36,508 bases of DNA, taken from contig NZ_CALHGG010000025.1 of the NCBI RefSeq assembly GCF_938029845.1, positions 1-36,508 of the forward strand, given 5' to 3'. Every line of letters starts with the position of its first letter. Position 1 is the first letter of the stretch. A program made the position numbers and the translations under genes. This document shows positions 22,050-29,439 of this stretch, in pieces. The notes beneath the pieces are model-generated. The model worked only from the letters and a program-made list of their open reading frames with translations, made no database searches and was not told the origin of the DNA. Origin of the DNA: an uncultured Capnocytophaga sp. GTDB lineage: Bacteria > Bacteroidota > Bacteroidia > Flavobacteriales > Flavobacteriaceae.

Positions 22050-22795
22050 GAATTTTTAGGTTTAAGTTTTTCTTTGGTGTAAGGGGAGAGGGCTAATCGT
22101 CCTGTAATGGAGGCATTGTCAAAGAGGAGCGGTTCCCAAGAAGGGCAATCCTTCCAGAGGATACGCTTGATTTCCACTAAAGCCTCTAAGGGATAGGATG
22201 CGAGTTTGTCTGTAAAATAGCTCAGTTCCTTGTCAAGGTCGGCTGTATTTTCAAAAACACGTGCATAAAGTCCCTTTTTCTCTGCCCAATACGCGTTTTT
22301 CCATTGTTCAGGAGAGAAGGAGAGTTCCGCCAGAGCGCCTACTCCCATTTTTCGTTCAATAGCAGGAGCAATCACAAAGGGGCCTATACCGATGCTCAGT
22401 TCAGGCAAACGGATAGCCGCGGCTTCAGTAGCAAATACATAATCACAAGCCGCCAGTATGCCTACTCCTCCGCCAACAGCTTTGCCGTGAGCTCTTGCAA
22501 TGACAGGTTTTTGACAGTTACGAATGGCACAAAGCACACGAGCGAATCCGCTGAAGAACCTCTGACCACTCTCCAAGGAATCCACTTGCACCAGTTCGTT
22601 GAAGAAAGCACCTGCACAAAAGGCTTTTTCGCCTGCACTACGCAAGATAATGGCTTTTATATCCTCGTTGGAGGAAAGGGAGTCTAACTCCTTTTTCAAA
22701 CGCTCAAGTAGCTCCATAGAAAGTGCATTGGCCTGTTCAGAGGAAAATTCTACAGTAGCGATGCTACCAGAGGTGGTGGTGTATACGTAATCCAT
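22046..22795 (-). CDS. Enoyl-CoA hydratase/isomerase family protein
   Basis: A 249-residue crotonase-fold protein: FCAGAFFNEL (about residues 59-68) is close to the family's oxyanion-hole stretch, and ARAHGKAVGGGVGILAACDY (about 104-123) is the second signature, with LPELSIGIGPF after it. In place of the two catalytic Glu residues of true enoyl-CoA hydratase, this protein has Gly/Val in GGGVGIL and Ile/Gly in LSIGIGP, so it may catalyse a different reaction of the superfamily. It is coupled to the 54-aa gene and alr. A heptamer repeat lies directly upstream of its ATG. Confidence 0.8.
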   Translation of the reverse strand: MDYVYTTTSGSIATVEFSSEQANALSMELLERLKKELDSLSSNEDIKAIILRSAGEKAFCAGAFFNELVQVDSLESGQRFFSGFARVLCAIRNCQKPVIARAHGKAVGGGVGILAACDYVFATEAAAIRLPELSIGIGPFVIAPAIERKMGVGALAELSFSPEQWKNAYWAEKKGLYARVFENTADLDKELSYFTDKLASYPLEALVEIKRILWKDCPSWEPLLFDNASITGRLALSPYTKEKLKPKNS

Positions 22796-22796
22796 A

Positions 22797-22879
22797 GTTG
22801 TTAGTGATTAGTGATTAGTTGTTAGTTGTTAGTTGTTAGTTGTTAGTTTCTAATCACTAACTACTAATCACTAACAACT
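22797..22879. repeat. Heptamer repeat tract with 17-bp inverted ends
   Basis: TTAGTTG is repeated at least four times at 22815-22842. The tract's ends, 22796-22812 and 22863-22879, are exact 17-bp reverse complements, so the whole can fold. It starts one base upstream of the hydratase ATG and runs into the 3' end of the secreted protein gene, whose last codons (for SVVSD) and stop lie in the repeat. Confidence 0.9.
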
Positions 22880-23817
22880 GAGTCATACTTGATGATTCTT
22901 TCAGTTACTAAATAAATGCCATTATCGGTAGAGGAGATTTTTTTAATCCAGTTATCTTGAGTGTCGTATTGGTAAGCATAATAAAAAAACTCCTTACTCT
23001 TGAATTCGGGGCGTTCTAATAAATCGCCTTCTTCCCTGAGTTCGATGGTGGGGTCACCTTTTTCGTTGTACTCATAGGTATATTTGATAAAAAGCGTATT
23101 GTCCCACCAGTGTTCCTTCTGTGTGACCCTTCCTTGGCTGTCATACTTGTAAATATCAGTATACAACACATCACCAGAGGAGGTGGCCTCCCAACGGACT
23201 TTGGTGAGCTGTCCCTTTTGATTATAGCTATAAGTCAGGCAAGTACCATAGGAAGAGATCTTATCCTTGACGTGTTCTACATGGGTGATGTTTTCCTCGG
23301 TAAGCAAACCCGTGTTGTCATCATAAATATAAGTACGATGCTCGTTCAACAAATCACCCCAATAAACAAGAGCGAAGATGATATTCGCCTTGGGGTCAGG
23401 ATTATCTTGGGGATAGGTATAGACAGCTGACCAATAGTTGTCTCGCTTTCGATAAGGCAGTTCGCCCGTATCATAGAGCTTATCATAACCTATGGGTCTG
23501 GAAAGGCTGTCGTATAAAAACACCTTTTTCATCATACAATGCTGGGGAGTATCGTATTCCTGATAGATTGATTTGCGACCTAGCTCGTCAAAGGTTAGGC
23601 AGCGCTTTACAACTTCCAAAGTCTTATACAGTTTTTCATAGGTACGATTGCGGTAGTGCTCCAAAGAGGTATAGTAATTTTCCTCTATATGAAGCACTTT
23701 TCCTTTGAGATTCTCCACGTCTTCATCGAAATCAGTTTGCTGTGCTCTCATAGAGAATCCAAGCAAAAGAAGCCATAATGACAAGAGACGAATGACCAAT
23801 GACAAATTCCAAGACAT
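22864..23817 (-). CDS. Exported protein with YD/RHS-like repeats, 317 aa
   Basis: It has a signal peptide at about residues 1-25 (VIRLLSLWLLLLGFSMRAQ, cut near Ala24-Gln25). The mature part carries repeated tyrosine- and aspartate-rich strand motifs such as FDELGRKSIYQEYDT, YSYNQKGQLTKVRWE, YKYDSQGRVTQKEHWW and YEYNEKGDP, which resemble YD/RHS beta-wrapped repeats. Length is far below that of toxin-type RHS proteins and no toxin domain follows, so it is more likely a cell-surface or periplasmic protein of unknown role. Its last codons overlap the heptamer repeat. Confidence 0.75.
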   Translation of the reverse strand: MSWNLSLVIRLLSLWLLLLGFSMRAQQTDFDEDVENLKGKVLHIEENYYTSLEHYRNRTYEKLYKTLEVVKRCLTFDELGRKSIYQEYDTPQHCMMKKVFLYDSLSRPIGYDKLYDTGELPYRKRDNYWSAVYTYPQDNPDPKANIIFALVYWGDLLNEHRTYIYDDNTGLLTEENITHVEHVKDKISSYGTCLTYSYNQKGQLTKVRWEATSSGDVLYTDIYKYDSQGRVTQKEHWWDNTLFIKYTYEYNEKGDPTIELREEGDLLERPEFKSKEFFYYAYQYDTQDNWIKKISSTDNGIYLVTERIIKYDSVVSD

Positions 23818-23843
23818 ATCTACCCCTCCTATAATTTTATAAT

Positions 23844-24494
23844 TTAGAAAGTTACTATTTTCCCACTCCAGAACTTCATAGCTGTTTCAGCAAACTCTCT
23901 TACATAGTCGTCTTCATCGTCAAGGAAAGGTTTTATATGGGTCTCCACCTCCGAAGCCATAGAAAGGACTATGATAGAGTAGATACGAGAAGAACGGCTT
24001 TGATCGTAGCTCTCATCTTCTGTATCAAGGTTGTCAATCTCTTGGTATAGTTGTTCTATAATCTGCTTTCTCCCCTGAAAGTCTTCTAAGGTTTTAGAAG
24101 GAAAATCAAATACATTTTCAGGGAGTTCTTTCAACTCGTCAAAATCATAAGCTTCCTTGTGCTGCTCAATAACCTCAAGCAAACGACTGATGCTCTTAAA
24201 GCGAGGTTGTTGTTGGTCTTGGAACTCATGATCAAGATGACAGACCATTCCCTTACGAGCTCCTCCTACAAAGACACACCAATAATTGGAATTTTCATCC
24301 GTAAGAATCACTTTTAAATCATTAAAGAGCGTATAATCATTAAAGAAATCCTGCATTCCCTCAAAATCCTTATCTTCAACAGCTATAAAACCATCTCTTC
24401 CACGGATAAAACGTTCTTCCCCATAGAATTTTTCCAATTGTTCTATGTCTTTGCTATCAATGCCTGCCTTTCTAAGTTCATCAAATACTTTCAT
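23844..24494 (-). CDS. SUKH/SMI1-KNR4-like protein, 216 aa
   Basis: A soluble acidic protein. The first 120 residues (EQLEKFYGEERFIRGRDGFI, YWCVFVGGARKGMVCHLDHE, SISRLLEVIEQHKE) have the general pattern of SMI1/KNR4 (SUKH) domains. The C-terminal 100 residues are helical, with a HEAT-like pair around SSRIYSIIVLSMASEVET and DDYVREFAETAMKFW. SUKH proteins include immunity proteins against nuclease toxins as well as housekeeping ones; no toxin gene is next to it. It sits 13 bases after the polyprenyl synthase gene. The domain assignment is moderate. Confidence 0.55.
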   Translation of the reverse strand: MKVFDELRKAGIDSKDIEQLEKFYGEERFIRGRDGFIAVEDKDFEGMQDFFNDYTLFNDLKVILTDENSNYWCVFVGGARKGMVCHLDHEFQDQQQPRFKSISRLLEVIEQHKEAYDFDELKELPENVFDFPSKTLEDFQGRKQIIEQLYQEIDNLDTEDESYDQSRSSRIYSIIVLSMASEVETHIKPFLDDEDDYVREFAETAMKFWSGKIVTF

Positions 24495-24507
24495 ATATTT
24501 TTACCCA

Positions 24508-25479
24508 TTAAATGGTTCTATTCATAAGGCTTCGACCAAATTCTTTTAGAATATCCTTTTTCTCCTGAGGAATATCAAGAGTATCTAAGATAGCGAATGC
24601 CTCCATGGTGTAGGCTTCTACACGTTCTCTGAGGTAGGTGTGGCTTTGAGTAGCTATGAAAAGTTCGGTTACACGGCTGATTTTTTCATCTTCGTTCTTA
24701 GGTTCAGTGGTATAGAGCGTGTATAGTTCCTGCTTTTGCTCAGCAGTACCTTTCTCTAAAGCCTTGATATAGAGGAGCGTTTTCTTGTTTTGGAGAATAT
24801 CTCCTCCGATTTTTTTACCAAAGGAAGCATCGCCAAAGGTGTCCAAATAATCGTCTTGTAATTGGTAAGCAATGCCCAAGGCAAGCCCAAAATCGTATAT
24901 TTTTTGCTTATTTTCTTCCGTAGTTTGTGCAATGATCGCCCCCATTTTGAGTGCTGCTCCCACGAGTACAGCTGTTTTGTAAGCAATCATTTTGAGATAT
25001 TGGTCTGTGGAAACTTGTGCTTGTTGCTCGAAATCCACATCATACTGTTGTCCTTCACAAACTTCTATGGCAGTTTTGCTAAATATTTTAGCCAATTCTT
25101 GAAAGATGTTTGGCTCATATTGTTCAAAATACTGATAAGCCAAAATGAGCATGGTATCGCCAGAGAGGATACCTGTGTTGAGATTCCACTTGGTATGTAC
25201 TGTAGGTTGTCCACGCCTAAGGGGTGCCTGGTCCATAATATCGTCATGTACAAGGGAGAAGTTGTGGAAGATCTCCACGGCGAGGGCAGCATAGAGTGCC
25301 TTGTGGTAATCCACTCCGAAAATATCGGCACTAAGCATGGTAAGGGTGGGGCGCAATCGCTTACCCCCTACACGGAGGATATAGTGGATAGGCTCATATA
25401 AGTTCTTAGGTTCTCGCTCTATAAGATGCTTGTTCATGAAAGCAAGAAATTCGTTTTGGTAATCAGTAATTAGTTGCAT
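24508..25479 (-). CDS. Trans-isoprenyl diphosphate synthase
   Basis: Builds polyprenyl diphosphate (C15, C20 or longer) from IPP and an allylic diphosphate. The 323-residue helical protein carries both Asp-rich motifs: DDIMD (Asp79, 80, 83) in LVHDDIMDQAPLRRGQPTVH, and DDYLD (Asp209, 210, 213) in YQLQDDYLD. The lysine/arginine set for the diphosphate is in LRVGGKRLRPT (35-45). The simple DDxxD motif, without the two-residue insertion of E. coli IspA, leaves chain length undetermined. The gene is 5 bases after queH. The product could feed quinones or wall lipid carriers. Confidence 0.93.
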   Translation of the reverse strand: MQLITDYQNEFLAFMNKHLIEREPKNLYEPIHYILRVGGKRLRPTLTMLSADIFGVDYHKALYAALAVEIFHNFSLVHDDIMDQAPLRRGQPTVHTKWNLNTGILSGDTMLILAYQYFEQYEPNIFQELAKIFSKTAIEVCEGQQYDVDFEQQAQVSTDQYLKMIAYKTAVLVGAALKMGAIIAQTTEENKQKIYDFGLALGIAYQLQDDYLDTFGDASFGKKIGGDILQNKKTLLYIKALEKGTAEQKQELYTLYTTEPKNEDEKISRVTELFIATQSHTYLRERVEAYTMEAFAILDTLDIPQEKKDILKEFGRSLMNRTI

Positions 25480-25484
25480 AGATT

Positions 25485-26150
25485 TTACTGTTTGTCATTA
25501 TTATCATCTACACCATAGTATTTTACTCCAATTTCTATGCGTTCTCTACCATGTTCTAAGCGCCAGCGATTGGTATCACGTAGTGAATAAGCACAACCGC
25601 AATACTCCTGCATATAGAAATGTTCACGCTTGCTAATCTCCAACATACGCGCAGAGCCTCCTTTTTTTCGCCAATTATAAGTCCAATAGGTAAGCCCCTC
25701 GTAGGGAGCTACTGCACGTAGCCCACTATCATTGATTTGATCAAAATTCTTCCAACGAGAGATTCCTAATGAGCTGGTAATGGTATCGAACCCATGTTCG
25801 TAAGCATAGAGAGCCGTGCGCTCAAAGCGCATATCAAAGCACATAGTACAACGCTTGCCACGTTCGGGTTCGTTCTCCATTCCCTTAGCCCTTTCGTACC
25901 AATTATCCACATCATAATCCGCATCAATGATAGGAATACCAAGCTTTTCAGCATAGCGGATATTCTCGTTTTTACGAATCTCATATTCCTTTTTAGGGTG
26001 AATATTAGGATTATAGAAAAAAATGGTAAATTCAATACCAGAGGCACTAATAGCTTCCATCACTTCTCCCGAACAAGGGGCACAGCAAGAGTGTAGTAAG
26101 AGTTTCTTGCCATCATTGGGCAAAACCAACTTTTCTCGGATGATTTCCAT
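25485..26150 (-). CDS. queH: Epoxyqueuosine reductase QueH
   Basis: The last step of queuosine synthesis, reducing epoxyqueuosine in tRNA. QueH is the non-homologous alternative to QueG. This 221-residue protein has the conserved cysteine set of the family: HSCCAPCS (Cys22, 23, 26), [10 protein letters not shown] (Cys101, 104) and EYCGCAYS (Cys184, 186), ligands for an Fe-S cluster and another metal. [15 protein letters not shown] is also family-typical. It is the first gene of a transcript with the polyprenyl synthase, and its leader has a hairpin that looks like a terminator. Confidence 0.94.
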   Translation of the reverse strand: MEIIREKLVLPNDGKKLLLHSCCAPCSGEVMEAISASGIEFTIFFYNPNIHPKKEYEIRKNENIRYAEKLGIPIIDADYDVDNWYERAKGMENEPERGKRCTMCFDMRFERTALYAYEHGFDTITSSLGISRWKNFDQINDSGLRAVAPYEGLTYWTYNWRKKGGSARMLEISKREHFYMQEYCGCAYSLRDTNRWRLEHGRERIEIGVKYYGVDDNNDKQ

Positions 26151-26167
26151 AGGTTGAGGATTAATTC

Positions 26168-26196
26168 AAAAAAAGACTTTCACGCAAGATGAAAGC
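26168..26196. terminator. Terminator-like hairpin in the fabD-queH gap
   Basis: CTTTCA (26177-26182) and TGAAAG (26190-26195) form a 6-bp stem with a 7-base loop. It is flanked by an A-run at 26168-26174 (a T7 run on the minus strand, after the hairpin) and by TTTTT on the plus strand, so it could end transcription in both directions. It fits as the fabD terminator, but the queH promoter candidate is upstream of it. Confidence 0.65.
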
Positions 26197-26251
26197 CTTT
26201 TTCAATTTTCATATTATGAGCAACTATATTAAACAGATTAATATCTGCATG

Positions 26252-26280
26252 CAAAGGTACGATATTTTTTGGAATTACAA
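26252..26280 (-). promoter_or_regulatory. Candidate promoter of the queH operon
   Basis: On the minus strand TTG (complement of 26278-26280), an 18-base spacer and TACCTTTG (complement of 26252-26259). It would start transcription near 26245, about 95 bases before the queH ATG. The hairpin at 26168-26196 lies in that leader. Confidence 0.6.
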
Positions 26281-26302
26281 TACCTTTTTCTCAGTTTTTC
26301 TT

Positions 26303-27181
26303 TTAAGCGGAGAAAACAGCCGCCTCCTTATTGATTTTCTTCACCAATCCTTGTAGCACCTTTCCTGGAGCAAGTTCGTAGAACTCGGTAGCACCATCGG
26401 CAATCATCTGTTGGACGCTTTGTGTCCATTTGACAGGGGCGGTGAGCTGTGCGATAAGGTTTTTCTTAATCTCCTCAGGATCAGTTACTGCGGTAGTGGT
26501 CACATTCTGATAGATAGGGCAAAGTGGTTTTTGGAAAGAGATTTCCCCGATAGCCTTTGCCAATTCTTCTTCGGCAGGTTTCATCAGTGAAGAGTGGAAG
26601 GCGCCCCCAACGGAAAGAATGAGGGCACGCTTAGCACCTGCATTCTTGAGGGTCTCGCAGGCTTGCTCGACAGCCTCATAAGCACCAGAGATAACTAGCT
26701 GTCCAGGGCAGTTATAGTTGGCTGGGGTTACCACGCCCTCGGTGTCTTTGCAGGCTTGCTCAACGACCGCATCGTCAAGTCCTAAGATAGCGGCCATAGT
26801 TCCTCTTTGTAGCTCACAGGCCTTTTGCATAGCTTCAGCACGTTTGGCTACGAGGCGCAAGCCTTGCTCGAAGGTCAGTACTCCACTGGCAACCAAGGCA
26901 GAGAACTCTCCCAAGGAGTGTCCAGCTACCATATCAGGCTTGAAGGCATCCCCCAAGACCTGGCGCTGAATGACAGAGTGTAGGAAGATAGCAGGTTGTG
27001 TGACTCGTGTTTGTTTTAGTGCTTCTTCATCACCAGAGAACATAACCTCAGTGATAGCGAAGCCCAAAATAGCGTTGGCCTCATCAAAGAGAGATTTGGC
27101 AAGGGGACTTGATTCATATAAGTCCTTTCCCATTCCTACAAATTGGGAACCCTGACCAGGAAAGATATAAGCTTTTTTCAT
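26303..27181 (-). CDS. fabD: Malonyl-CoA:ACP transacylase FabD
   Basis: Loads malonyl groups onto acyl carrier protein for fatty acid synthesis. The 292-residue protein has the nucleophile Ser89 in GHSLGEFSAL, the catalytic His196 in GGAFHSSLMKPAEEE, the start motif FPGQGSQFVGMGKDLY and the oxyanion Gln in TQPAIFLHS (Gln62). Length is standard (about 300). It is 8 bases downstream of the last glycosyltransferase gene, so it is probably the tail gene of that operon as well as a housekeeping gene. A terminator-like hairpin follows. Confidence 0.96.
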   Translation of the reverse strand: MKKAYIFPGQGSQFVGMGKDLYESSPLAKSLFDEANAILGFAITEVMFSGDEEALKQTRVTQPAIFLHSVIQRQVLGDAFKPDMVAGHSLGEFSALVASGVLTFEQGLRLVAKRAEAMQKACELQRGTMAAILGLDDAVVEQACKDTEGVVTPANYNCPGQLVISGAYEAVEQACETLKNAGAKRALILSVGGAFHSSLMKPAEEELAKAIGEISFQKPLCPIYQNVTTTAVTDPEEIKKNLIAQLTAPVKWTQSVQQMIADGATEFYELAPGKVLQGLVKKINKEAAVFSA

Positions 27182-27189
27182 GGTGTATC

Positions 27190-28281
27190 TTAATTAGATG
27201 ATTTTTGTTCAAAAATATATTTGTAAAGATCGAGATAGTTTTGAGCGGTTTTTAAATAGTTAAATTCATAGGCTCTGTTCTTTAATTTTTCCTGATATTC
27301 TATAATAGATAAGTTGAATTTATTCATTCCTTCTTGATACTCTTTTGCCATTTGTTTAGGATCTAAGTTGCTGAAATAAAAAGCAATCTCTCCACCAATT
27401 TCTGGAAGGCTGGTGTATCGACTTAAAAAGACAGGCTTCCCGAAAGCCATAGCTTCAATGGGAGGAATTCCAAATCCTTCAGCAATAGAAGGATGACACA
27501 TGCCCTGACAGTTTTGTATTAAAGCATATTTTTCTTCTTCGGTAACATTTTTTAAAAAATGGATACGATGTTGTAGATTAAGTTCCTTTATAATATCTCT
27601 AATCTGAGTAGCATAGGGCTCTTTTTCATCAGAAGAGATTAAAACTAAATCCTCCTCAATATAAAGGAGCATCTCTACGAGTTTTTTCTGATTTTTTTTG
27701 GCAAATAGAACGCCTATGTTAAGAATATACTTTTTCTGTTCTAGGAAACTAAACCTTCCTAATTCATATTTTCTCTCTTCAGGGAGTGAGATACCATTAT
27801 GAATAACAAAAATTTCTTTAATGTGGTTTGTATCCAAAATATTTCTGTGTTTGAGGACATCCTCTTTAACAAAGTTAGAAATACATACCAAATAATCTGT
27901 ATTCCTAAGATTGTTATTTACTTTTTTAAGCATTCTATTTTTCTTACTTTCATTTAGATCTTCATATAAAAAATTTAGATCATGTAGTGTAAGGATTTTT
28001 ATAGATTTCTTATATTTCTTATGGAAATAAGAAGAAAGTTGATGACTTGCATGTATTATATCAAATTTATTACTGAATGTCTCACAAAACTTATGCCATT
28101 TTTTCCACTCAATAATAGATAATGAAGGATCTATTTTAAGCAATTCTTTTTTGGTGCCAAAATAATAAATATTGTATTTATCATTAAGATATTGTAATCC
28201 TTTTGCTAAGTTTCGAAAAACATTAGCAATTCCTGAATTGGGATAGCGAAGGCGCTCAAGGTCTATAAGAATTTTATTCAT
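27190..28281 (-). CDS. Glycosyltransferase family 4-type protein
   Basis: A 363-residue GT-B transferase. The N-terminal half carries IDLERLRYPNSGIANVFRNL, in the acceptor-side domain. The C-terminal half has the donor-binding signature CHPSIAEGFGIPPIEAMAFG (about residues 271-290), in which the EGFGIP-x-E pattern holds the nucleotide-sugar contact glutamates. This is similar to mannosyl- or other sugar transferases of O-antigen and capsule synthesis. Its sugar and linkage cannot be read from sequence. It overlaps the preceding transferase by 8 bases and shares its strongly AT-rich composition. Confidence 0.87.
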   Translation of the reverse strand: MNKILIDLERLRYPNSGIANVFRNLAKGLQYLNDKYNIYYFGTKKELLKIDPSLSIIEWKKWHKFCETFSNKFDIIHASHQLSSYFHKKYKKSIKILTLHDLNFLYEDLNESKKNRMLKKVNNNLRNTDYLVCISNFVKEDVLKHRNILDTNHIKEIFVIHNGISLPEERKYELGRFSFLEQKKYILNIGVLFAKKNQKKLVEMLLYIEEDLVLISSDEKEPYATQIRDIIKELNLQHRIHFLKNVTEEEKYALIQNCQGMCHPSIAEGFGIPPIEAMAFGKPVFLSRYTSLPEIGGEIAFYFSNLDPKQMAKEYQEGMNKFNLSIIEYQEKLKNRAYEFNYLKTAQNYLDLYKYIFEQKSSN

Positions 28282-29434
28282 TTCCTAAAAAAATATTATC
28301 TAATACTTCTTTTTCTCTCTCAAAAATGTGATTTTCTAAAAAATATGTTTCAGCTTCTTTTTTCTTTTCCAGATAAAAAGATTCATCTTTTAAAAGTCTT
28401 AGTATAGCTTTAGCAAATCCTTTTCCTGTAGATTCAACTATACAACCATTTGATTTTTTATTTAGAAGGCCATCTACACCTCTACGATTGGTGACAATAG
28501 GTAATGAGTGAGATAAGGCTTCTAATACTTTTATTTTTATTCCTGTTCCTGATAGCATAGGGCATATGACAACTTTTGTATTTTGATAAAATTCTTCTAA
28601 ATCATCTACTATACCATGTTTTACGAAGTTAGGATGATCAGAGATTACTTTACAAATTTTTCCTATAATATGGATTTTGGTGTCTTCTAAGAAAGGTAAT
28701 ACCTCTTTTTCGAACCATTGGATTCCCTTTATATTATGAGGGTTTAGGCTTCCTATAAAAATTAACTCATATTTATAATTTTCCTTATATTCTGTTGGGC
28801 AGAAAGGGAAAGATATAGGAATAAGAGTAGTTTTTTTATCTGTAAATTGCTCAAAAATATACTCCTCTTCCACGGAATAGGTCCAAATTTCATCAAACTT
28901 TTTGAGGATGTTTATCTCACTTAGGAACAATTTTCCTATTTTTCCTGTTTTATCTTTGCTTTGAGCTGTAATGAAATCGTGAGTATCAACAATTAGATAG
29001 GGGTTAGTTCTAATATTGCTTATTACCTTTGCCCAAGAAGCATAACTAATAATTACTTTATCGTAATTTCCTCTGTCTATGAAGTTTGAAACCTTCCTGT
29101 TAAGCATGGGATTAGTAATATCCACACTTGTTCCTTTTGTCAGTTTTGGGAATATGTTTAATAGTTTATATTCAAAAAATTGTTTTATTTTGTTAGTTTT
29201 ACTTCCTTTTCTATTAATTAAATGCAATCTCACATTAGGATGTTTTTTTAGGAAATTAGTTTTGTTTTTTTTGTCCCAGTCCCCCCAATCTCCTATCGAA
29301 AGAAAATCAACTTCTATATTAGGTAAAGATTCCAAATAATTCAGCATTTGTGTACAACGTGTCAGATTTCCTGCTTTTCCGGCAGATGGATTATCTGGCA
29401 TAAAGTATAATATTCTTTTCTTCATCTGCTTCAT
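28274..29434 (-). CDS. Glycosyltransferase, GT-B fold (GT4-like)
   Basis: A 386-residue protein. MKKRILYFMPDNPSAGKAGN with the following DFLSIGDWG is typical of GT-B starts. The C-terminal half includes PMLSGTGIKIKVLEALSHSL (about residues 294-313), a donor-site loop in which a glutamate (VLEAL) binds the nucleotide sugar. The gene lies between the GT2-DUF6492 fusion (5 bases) and the next GT4 gene (8-base overlap), so all three are co-translated in order. AT-rich like its neighbours. Sugar specificity is unknown. Confidence 0.82.
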   Translation of the reverse strand: MKQMKKRILYFMPDNPSAGKAGNLTRCTQMLNYLESLPNIEVDFLSIGDWGDWDKKNKTNFLKKHPNVRLHLINRKGSKTNKIKQFFEYKLLNIFPKLTKGTSVDITNPMLNRKVSNFIDRGNYDKVIISYASWAKVISNIRTNPYLIVDTHDFITAQSKDKTGKIGKLFLSEINILKKFDEIWTYSVEEEYIFEQFTDKKTTLIPISFPFCPTEYKENYKYELIFIGSLNPHNIKGIQWFEKEVLPFLEDTKIHIIGKICKVISDHPNFVKHGIVDDLEEFYQNTKVVICPMLSGTGIKIKVLEALSHSLPIVTNRRGVDGLLNKKSNGCIVESTGKGFAKAILRLLKDESFYLEKKKEAETYFLENHIFEREKEVLDNIFLGNE

Positions 29435-29439
29435 CTTTG

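Noticed and set aside
26168..26260. preQ1 riboswitch upstream of queH
   Set aside because: The leader lacks the small H-type pseudoknot motif with its A-rich tail; only a plain hairpin is visible.
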